NCBI RefSeq assembly: GCF_000350225.1
Contig: NW_005179075.1
Coordinates: 124,001-188,000 of the forward strand
From: Chondrus crispus
Taxonomy: Eukaryota > Rhodophyta > Florideophyceae > Gigartinales > Gigartinaceae
DNA: 64,000 bases
Direction: 5' to 3'
The translations under genes and the position numbers were made by a program. This document shows positions 52,893 through 61,227 of the stretch, piece after piece. The notes below the pieces were generated by a model. The model did not search any database, was not told the origin of the DNA, and saw only the letters and a program-made list of their open reading frames with translations. Each line of letters begins with the position of its first letter. The stretch's first letter is position 1.

Positions 52893-53671
52893 TGTAGTGC
52901 AGTGGACACACTCGCCAACGAGGGCGTAAATCTCGCTATGAGGGAAAGCGGTATGTCCAGTCACCACCATGGTGTTCGGGGCCCTCTGTCCGTGGTAGCT
53001 CAGAGGTAACGCGAGAATCGCGGGTAGAGTCGCGGTCAGCGCGTGAAGGGGTACTCGGGATCGAGTAACTAGAAGGAGTGGGTGTGGCCGTCGCGTCGCG
53101 GACCGCTATCGACAGCGTCGAAGAAGAACAAAACAAGAAGGGAGAAGGAAGAAGGAAGGAGAAGTGTAGCGTAGAAACGTAGAAAATAAGGAAAAAAGTA
53201 AAGGAAAACAGGAAAAAGGACGACGACGAAGGGTGCAGGTACCAGACTTAGCCAATAACTATCTACGCTAGATAGGAACCGTAGAGGTTCCTACCAGAGA
53301 TGGCGTCTGATCACCTGATGCCTCTTTACTGTAGCGCCTTCCGACACCCGACCTATATAGGCCGAGTGCCGTCGTCGGCGTCGGTTACTAAATGGGTAAT
53401 TAATAATTAATTATCGTCATTAGAATTGCCACTTGGCATTAGACGCTAATGAGCGTAGAAACTTGTGGGCACCATGTATGTATACGTGTCGTACACGTGT
53501 CGTACACGTATCATATACGTGTCATACCACTGTCATACACGTGTGTCCACGTGTGGTACACGTGGGGTACATTCCCAAGTGTGCGCGCACAGTACACGTG
53601 TCAAAGGCCGGGGAGCGCGGCCCCGCGACGGCGGTGCCCAGGGATAAAGGGCGCGGGGTCACTGCACTACA
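52893..53671. mobile_element. Solo LTR (third family), 779 bp, TSD GTTAG
   Basis: Begins TGTAGTGCAGTG, ends CACTGCACTACA (12-bp inverted ends), and is flanked by GTTAG on both sides (52888-52892 and 53672-53676). It contains a CCTATATAGG region near 53352 and clustered ACACGTGT palindromes at 53480-53600. It inserted into the LINE fragment. Confidence 0.93.
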
Positions 53672-53873
53672 GTTAGTACCGCCGAGATCGAGACGCAGGA
53701 CACTGGGAAGCCGCGTACAACGCAGAGTGCGCAATGCACGACAGCTTTAGTACATTGGAATATGTCCCCCAGGCATCCGTGCCACCTGGCACAAGAAATG
53801 CCCGCCCCGTGCTTGCCCTCTGCTACAAACTCGACTGAAATGGCCGTGTCCAGAACTACAAAGCCCGCTGTGC

Positions 53874-55474
53874 CTATCCAGGCCAAGTGCGAGTGCGGGG
53901 CGGCTCGGGGATGTAATTGTATGAGCTGAGAGGGGATATGGTTGCACTGTGAGCTTCAAAGAGGATAGCGCGATGGGCGTTCATGCGCGGTACAGTTCCG
54001 GTTGAGGGGGGTATTACGTGTGCAAAGTAGAGGGATGGATCGAAATTGAGATTGTAGGGGCGGAAGTTTGGGATCCGCGTAGTGAGGAGCTGCCAGTTGC
54101 TTGGGTTCAGAACACGAAATTGGGTATCGTCCTTGCAGGATAAGTTGCGTACCAGCAACCCGCGAGGGTCCGTTTTTTCTTTGGTGCGGCGTATGTCGGG
54201 AATATATCCAAACTCGCCGAACATTCTGTAGTTACCAAGGAAGAGTGAGCGAGGAGGAAAGGGGGAGTATTGGCAGCGGTTTGCCGTCCATAGTGCACGT
54301 GGGATTGCAGCAATGCCTGTATGCCCAGACAGGCATTGTATTTAGATGTGGTGTCGACGAAGCAGTGCGCCCAATCGATGATGAAGGGCAGTTTGGCGAC
54401 AGTAATTGTCGCGCGTACTCGGGCCATGAGAATGCAGTTCAGGCGTTTGGCAAACGCGTTTTGTTCTGGGGTATGCCATGTAGTAGGATCAAGTGTGATA
54501 CTCATGCCAGGAAGGGTGCGGAGCAGGAGTTTTGACAAAAACTCGTTGGTGTTGTCGCACCTGAGTCGGGAAATGGGGCGGCCAAAGTGTCTGCCTATGC
54601 GTGTGAGTACTGACCGTATGTGTTGTTCGGCCTCAGACCGTTTGCGGAGAGGGACGACGATAATATGTCTTGTATGTAGCTCTATGAAAGTCAGAAAATA
54701 TTTGAAGCCTTCCGGCGTCGGGGGATATGGTTCTGCAACGTCTGTCGCGACGGTGTGGCCCGGAGGGGGACGGTTACTGCCGGAGGGGTGGGAGGCGCGC
54801 TGCATATGGCCAGTCGCGCAGCCGTGGCAGTGGACAGGTACATGTGCATGAGAAAGTCGGGAGGGAAGTCCCAGTTTTATATGCTGCGAGGCCATAGCGC
54901 GAATTATTGAGGGTGATGTGTGGTTCAGGCGCAAGTACCATGTGTAGAGCATGTTGGCCGCTGGGCGGAGCTTCGTGGGAACAGGGGGGAGATGGTGGGG
55001 ATAAGGGATAAGGTGGGTCTTGTGGTATGTATGGCGTCCACGGAAGGACGGTGGGAATGGCCGGTTATGGGAAGCGGTGATCGTAATCAGCGTGGCCGGA
55101 GGTGCCGGCGTAGGCGTCCGTATCTGCGGAACCGTGGTTTTCGGTGTAGCCGTAGGTGTCGGTGTAGTCGGGGTGGGATCAGAGGAGGTGGCGCGCGTCT
55201 GAGCTGCAGTGCTGGGTTTGGCGGCCTTGAAGTAGGCGCTGATGGGCTGGTTGTTCTGTTGCGTGTTATGACACGTGGGTGGTGGGGGTTGTGGTGTTTT
55301 GGAGAGGAAATCGATAGATCCCGTTTCTGAGCTGGAACCGGGCAAAGGCTTCGGGGGGCATGGTAGATGGGTTCGGAGTAAAGTAGCCGCCTGTACTCGT
55401 GAAGACAATAGCGCAATTATTGTGCCGAGTTGGTTGACTGACGGATAGGAGGTTCTTCGAAAAAGAGGGTGCAC
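53874..55474 (-). pseudogene. Copia integrase, active-site Glu replaced
   Basis: After a Pro/Thr-rich linker the pre-integrase zinc region appears (YLRLNHTSPSIIRAMASQH, CHGCATGHMQR), then the core. First Asp is in ATDVAEPYPPT, second in LRCDNTNEF. The third acidic residue is expected in the motif TPxQNGxAER, but here it reads TPEQNAFAKRLN, with Lys in place of the catalytic Glu. Near 54200 the frame shifts to GEFGYIPDIRRTKEKTDPRG and RIPNFRPYNLNFDP, the typical C-terminal end. Inactive. Confidence 0.8.
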
Positions 55475-55979
55475 TTATGGCAGTCGAGAGGCGGAGAGTG
55501 ACGCCATCTGGTGTGCAGAGCTGTAATGCTGCAGTGTGGGATGCGGTGCAATTTGCGCGACTGGGGAGGGTGATGGCAACGTTGGTCGATCGGGCACCGG
55601 GAGGGATATGGGTGATGTAGGAGGGAGTACAGCAGGAATCAAGGAAAAAGTGGGCAAATTCGTTGTTATTTACGTCAGGTCCTGATGCGTCCTCGGAGAG
55701 ATCGGCAGCTTCCTCTTCGTAGAAATGATTGGCAATGTGGGGAGGAGGAAAATCGTAGGTATCCTCGTAATTTGGTGGATAAGCTGCGTTGACTTGAGGG
55801 GCGAATTTAGCCCGCTGGTAACGAGGACCAGCGAAAGGTCGACTACGTCCACGCGCGCGGCTGCGTCCGCCGAAGGGCATGGGTGGTGCGGCGGTAGAGG
55901 GCGCATCTCTGTGATAGGCTGGAGGTGCGGCTCCGTGATAGGGCTTGTACTGAGAGGCCTGGTGTCGTTGGAGCTGCAT
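55266..55979 (-). pseudogene. Copia protease region
   Basis: A basic Arg/Gly/Pro stretch (GGRSRARGRSRPFAG) is followed by FLDSCCTPSYI, the aspartic-protease site with Cys-Cys after D-S where most Copia proteases have Gly or Ala. LLSVSQPTRHNNCAIVF, a hallmark of the end of this domain, follows. No zinc knuckle seen. Confidence 0.75.
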
Positions 55980-56006
55980 ACACTCGATAGTGTTGTGTGA
56001 GGGGGA

Positions 56007-56661
56007 TTAGTGGTACGTGCACGAGGTAGAGGGACTCGGTCTTGTCTCGGCTGCGGCGTGATGGGGATTGGTGTTGACAAGCTCGATGAGCTGGCGGGCT
56101 TCACGAATGGTGGCCGAACGAGATGTCAGGAGGAGCGTGATGTGTGGGCGAAATCTTGGGCGAGCAGAGAGGCCACGGATGATAAAGTTCACCGTGATAT
56201 GCTCATCCTGTATTCCGGGTAGAGCGGCGCGAGACATTTCTTGCCAGACTGCGAGGTGTCGGTCTATGTATTTGTCTATAGTTTCTTTTGGCTGTATCAC
56301 GATTCGGGAGGCCTTGAGGCAGAGACCTTCATGTTCCTCTGGTGTGCAGATGGTGTCGAATTGTGTAGCAAGAGTTTGGAATATGGCGTGTGGGGTGAGT
56401 GTGAGAATTTGGTTGCCAACAGTGGCCAGTATCTGCGGAGATACGGTAGTTCCTAAGATTCGCTTGACTTGAGCCACTTGTTTGTGATGGAGGGTGAGGG
56501 CTTCGGGTTGATCGATAGCAGGTGCAGGGACCTCGGCATCAGCGAAGTGCACGAGGCCAATCTCAGTCAAGTAGTTGTGTAAGGAAAACTGCCACAGTAG
56601 GTAGTTGTTCTTCTTCGAGTGTGGGGAGGGAAAGGGTGAGGGATGGCGGAGGTGTGGTCAT
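56007..56661 (-). pseudogene. Copia gag, one frameshift
   Basis: The ATG at 56661 gives TTPPPSLTLSLPTLEEEQ and stops at TGA near 56564. The neighbouring frame continues as EIGLVHFADAEVPAP and then typical UBN2/gag helices (LGTTVSPQILATVGNQILTL, ETIDKYIDRHLAVWQEMS, NFIIRGLSARPRF). One base shift separates the two parts. Confidence 0.75.
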
Positions 56662-57411
56662 CGTGAAATGAGGGAGGGAGGGTGACGGTTCAGGTTCAGT
56701 TTAGAGAAGGGTGTTGGCGTAGAGATTATCGATGTGCTTGCGGAAGCTCAACCGACGTTGTTTAAGGGGCGTTCTAGGTGTTTTTGAAAGTAGGGAATTT
56801 GGAAATTTGGAAATTTCTCATACGCCACATATCTAATAAGCGCCTGCTACGTTGCCGTGTGTGTTTCCACTTTTCCATAATCTGTTTTCGTGTAGGGAAA
56901 ATCTGGAATTCCCCTACATGGAAACGGATGAAACTGCCATCGTAGTCCCGCCAAATAAGAAAGTCAACAATGCTGGTTATCCATCAATCTGCCGGTCTCC
57001 TCCCGTTCCCTCCCTATCCAACTCCGTTCCCTCCCTCCCCAGTCGGGATCCCTCTCTACCCAGACACGTTCCCTCCCTTCCCAATCCCTTTTCCTTCCTC
57101 TCACCGCCCCTTCCCTCTCTACACAGCTCCCGCTCTCGTTTGTTCTTTCCGCCATTGTTTGCGGCCAAGACGTCGACACCTCCAACCTCTTCCAACATCA
57201 CGCTCACACAGTGCCCTCTACATCCCTGCCTTCGATCTCGGCACGGCACCGCCTGAACACTCCGCCCCTCCCACATCCTTCTTTGCCGACGCCTCCAACT
57301 CTGTCTCCGGCCCTTCCCCCCCGTTCGCCCGTCGCCGCCCTCAAACGCATCTCGCCACCCTTATTCGACCCGCCCTGCCCCGAGGGATATTTGTTTCGTA
57401 AAGGCACACAA
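56662..57411 (+). other. Spacer with pyrimidine-rich tract
   Basis: No gene supported. 56990-57370 is strongly C/T-rich (runs like TTCCCTCCC), giving Pro/Ser-rich frames in all readings that should not be taken as protein. It is the 5' side of the gene at 57412. I found no Copia LTR here. Confidence 0.5.
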
Positions 57412-58040
57412 ATGCCAAGCGGAGATGAAATAAGGGACTTGGAAGGACGACCAGCTACAGAAGAAGAATGCAGAGTTATTAATTATTCGAGCGTGACTCC
57501 CGGGGCCGTAGTTTTCGCAGATGACGAAGAGATATTTTTGCCGGAGACGCCCTCATCTGCACGGGCGGCAATTCCCCAGAACGTGGCGGAGGCAATTAAT
57601 TTAATAAGATGTTCTTTGATAGATAATGCAAGCTGCAAAAAGATCCTGATGGAAATTAAAGTTTCTGGACTTTCTAATGCCAGACTATCATCTGAAAGGA
57701 AAGCCATCGCTTTTGAAATGGTTGAAAGGGGATTTTGTATTAATACGGCCTTGGAATTGGCCGACCACAGCGAGAAAAATGTTCTCTCCCCTGCTGCTGT
57801 AGCCCTTTCCCAGGTCCCTCAAACCACCGCAAAGGTGGTGAAGGAATCTTGTGGAGCGGAGGGACTCAACTGGAGTCGTGGAGACATTGCAGTTTTGGAA
57901 GATGGAAACGTTTTGTTGGGCTTACCTCTGCTGAGAGATTATCAAGAGCAACAAGACGGGACGAGCGAGAGGGAAACTGACTTCGACCCGAGCGAGTTTG
58001 GTCGTCTTCTACATGTTTTCAATGATACACGTATGACTAG
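57412..58040 (+). pseudogene. Unrecognised gene truncated by Gypsy C
   Basis: The ATG at 57412 opens about 210 codons that run straight into the LTR at 58041 (the frame then continues in LTR sequence to a stop at 58206). The protein is soluble: INYSSVTPGAVVFADDEE, ARLSSERKAIAFEMVERGF, INTALELADHSEKNVLSPAA, GDIAVLEDGNVLLGLPLL. No family recognised. The clean frame and normal composition suggest a host or element gene intact until the insertion. Confidence 0.5.
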
Positions 58041-58617
58041 TGTAGTACAACGGCGCGAAGGCAACGGCGCCACCGCTGCCGCCCCGAGATACAGTACAAT
58101 GGGCTGTAAGCGCGAGAAGAACTGTAAGGAGTTATATTTACAGCACACGGCCGGTGCGGAGTACAGTAGTACCCCGCTGGTTACAAGTGTAGGATCCGAA
58201 CGGTAAGTAATTAGTAATTAGTAGTTAATGGCACAAATTAGCAAATTTAGCACAGTAGCTGGTATACAGTAAGTAACAGCTACTGTAGCGGGACAGATGT
58301 CCTGGCGTCCCACTTAGGGGTTAAGACCGGGGGCACCTGCCCCGTTCCAGTAAACGGGGGCAGACTCGCTTCCCTTCCCTTTACGGCTAATTGCTATCCC
58401 GTTCCGGTTTCTCTTTTAGTCTCAGGCTTCTAACCCGTGACCGGCCGTCCGGATCTAACACCACCCACCGGCTGCGCGTCACCGGCCACGTGAGCCTTCC
58501 CTCTTTTCGAGTCCTTCCGTACGGTTTGCGTTCGCGCGTGGGTTACCCAGCGGCGCGCGCTCCCTTACCTCTACCCACTCATTTCCGAGTGGTCGGGACG
58601 AAGGTAGTTATACCACA
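58041..58617 (+). repeat. 5' LTR of Gypsy C
   Basis: Starts TGTAGTACAACGG and ends TTATACCACA, followed by TTT and the primer site. The start is defined by the break in the 57412 gene. The end is set by analogy with A and B and is less certain; an alternative end at ...ACTACA is about 34 bases further on. Confidence 0.65.
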
Positions 58618-58620
58618 TTT

Positions 58621-58638
58621 TGGTACTCTTGTGGAGGG
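58621..58638 (+). promoter_or_regulatory. Primer-binding site of Gypsy C
   Basis: TGGTACTCTTGTGGAGGG begins with TGG a few bases inside the LTR, as in element B (TGGTCTCCTGACC). The tRNA is not identified. Confidence 0.5.
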
Positions 58639-58744
58639 TATAACTACAGAGGTTGAGCCCGCACTGGATCGCCAGCGCGAGCAATTACCGATCGGATTGA
58701 AAGAGGTCGAAAATCACCGCGTCGATCGCCAGTGATCATCGACG

Positions 58745-61207
58745 ATGAACCGTGCGGATTCCGCCCGAGAAGATACCGCGTCCGGGCGAGCAAGTACCCG
58801 CAGTGGCAGAGGCGCACGGCGCCCCGGGATCGACAACCCGGAAGCCCTGCTACGCCCGCCGTCTACCAGGGGCCAGAAGACCCCTTCCGTTTCGGACACC
58901 ACCGCCGGGCTACCGGCCGGTGGGGGGAACCGCGTACAAGTACTGTACGACGCGTTACTCCCGCGACTACAAACCTGGATGAAGGATTTCCTCGCTGAGG
59001 AACTACCTCAGGTCGTCCAGGTTTGCCTCGACCAAACGGCACCAAGACTGGTGGCGGAGCATGCGGACACCGCGCTCCGCGCCCTGCTGGACGAGAAGAT
59101 CGCCCCCCTTGTACGCGACGAGGTGGTAGCAGCGCTCGCCGCGGAGGAGGGCGAATCTCCGACCGCATTGGCTCTAAAGGGAGCTATTAGCTCCGCCGTG
59201 GCCATCCGTCTGGCCACGACATTTACCGAAACGGGAGGCGCGGTACCGCCGCCGGCGCCGCGCCGTCAAACCATTCCGGGCTCAAGCTTTAATATCGCTG
59301 ATCCGATCGGCGCCGTACCCGGGATTGATAGGGTGGACCCTCACCCGGAGGGCAGAGCCATCTATCTCCTAACCGTTCACGGTGCTACAGGGAGGACCAC
59401 AGAAAATGTCCTCCCCATACTCGCCGGTACGGGCGACCCCCGCGAGACAGACAACCGCATGGGGCTCCCCGAGACAGAGAATCGGGACCCGTACCGGTTG
59501 AGCAGAAGACGTGCACCCGGCACGCACAGGACCGAAGCGGAATACACCCGGTATTCCGACGCAGAAGACCCCCGTCACAGGACGGATGAAGACCGCGAGA
59601 GACGCCGCTGGCGATACCGCGATAACCGCGAGGCACGCCACGGGCGATACCGCGATGCCGGAGGGGGAGGATACCCCTCCGATGATGACCCATCCGGTTC
59701 GGAAGACTCTTGCAGGCGGGGCCACAGGGCGCGCCGCGACAGGAGCCGAGACCGGCACCGGCAAGACCCGTCCGACTCGGAAGACTACCACACCGAGTCG
59801 GATGAGGAGCGTCGTCGCTCGAACAGACACCGCCGGGCTGCCCCGAAGAGCGACGAGCGACGGCCCACGGTAATCAGGCCCCTCAATGACCTGTTTACCA
59901 AGGCCGTCAACTACAAGACCTACCGCCTGGAACGGCGTGGCTCGCGCTACGACTCTACAGTAGCGCGGCACATTAACCGTTATCGGAAGAAACTGGACGT
60001 GCAGATGAGGTCCCACACGTTCAGCGGTCAAGATCCGATCGCGGTATTGGGATTCCTCGCACGCCTCAAGATGGCGTGCGACCACAACGGGATCAACGAG
60101 GGAGCCGCCGTGTGGTGCTTCCAGTTCTACCTCACCGGTCAGGCTCACGCCCTACTCCAGTCCCGCCTCAATGGAAATACCATGGCGGTTGACGTGGAGC
60201 GGCGCGAGCTGCTCCGGACATACTCACAGCTGGTCAACTTTCTGTTGCGCACCTATGCTACCGACGAGGTAATTTCTGAAGCGGTTGGGGATGTGACCTC
60301 CTTCCGTCAAAGTTCAAACCTGACGGAGGAGGTCTACAGTAACCACCTCTGGGACAAGGCACTCCGCTGCGGTACGGTGTTCTCCGACAGGCGGCTCCGA
60401 CAGGCGGTTGAAGTCCCTGTTCGTAGAGGGGTTACTGCCCGCCACGTGCGCGCAGGTTCGTAATTACCTCGCCACGCACCCGGATGTGGACTACCAATCC
60501 GTCGCTTGCTATGCGCAAGCGATCGGGGAAACCAATCGGGCCTCCCGTCGACAAGGGATGTCAGCCATGGCTCACTGAGAGCCGCCCGGAGCGGCTAGAA
60601 GATTCGACCGCACCGCAAGGACGAGGCCCGTGCTGTCGGTTGAGTCGGCATCCGACATCCGGACGGCCGGAGGATTGGCTGAAGAAGCAATCCTGGCCGT
60701 GACGACCAAACCGCCACGCCGACCTCGATGAGCTCGCCACCGACGAGTTATTATCCGTCGCCGGCAGCCTCGACGGCGAGCGCCCCAGTTCCACCCGCCA
60801 ACCCTGGCGACGTGCGCACAGGACCGTGCGGGAGGCAAGGGCAGGATCCCCACGTCCGGTTCTCCGGCGGGAGATTTCCCGGACTGCCACCGTGCCGGTT
60901 CTGCCTGGACACCACGCACCGACAAGAGGGGTGCCCCGTCGTTGCCGATGCGGACCTGCAGGCCAAGATTCTGGAGGCACGAGAGGCCAACTATCAGAAG
61001 CTACGCATCCGGCAAGGCCTCCGCCCGGGATCCCCGTTCAACCGCCAGGGGCCGTCCGCTTGGCAAAACCAGCGTCAAACGGCCCCCGCGGGCGTTAACG
61101 TGGTCGAGGAACCGCACCTCGACCACACCGAGGACCACGTGGCGCGAGCCGCGGATGAAACCCGCGAGAACTTGCTGCTGACGGGGGGAGCCGGGGTGGA
61201 CGCGTAG
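58745..61207 (+). pseudogene. Gypsy C gag with frameshifts
   Basis: The ATG at 58745 opens 572 codons: a helical N-terminal part (LQTWMKDFLAEELPQVVQV), a long Arg/Asp/Ser-rich charged region, and the capsid-like domain (MRSHTFSGQDPIAVLGFLAR, LLRTYSQLVNFLLRTYATD). Near 60400 the frame changes (KSLFVEGLLPATCAQVRNY) and ends at 60577. The zinc-knuckle part is in the frame 60728-61207: CRFCLDTTHRQEGC, C-x2-C-x4-H-x4-C. Two frame changes are needed for a full Gag. Confidence 0.8.
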
Positions 61208-61227
61208 AGGCGACGACGTCTCTCCCC

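Larger units (their letters stand above)
53874..56661 (-). mobile_element. Copia element, 3'-truncated (no RT)
   Basis: Minus-strand order is gag (56661-56007), protease (55979-55266), GAG-pre-integrase domain and integrase (55474-53874). Integrase before RT is the Copia order. The sequence ends after the integrase C-terminal domain near 53874; RT, RNase H and LTRs are absent. All frames are slightly shifted relative to one another. Confidence 0.85.

Noticed and set aside
57000-57400. Pro/Ser-rich frames on both strands
   Set aside because: The C/T-rich tract gives open frames in every phase; composition alone explains them.
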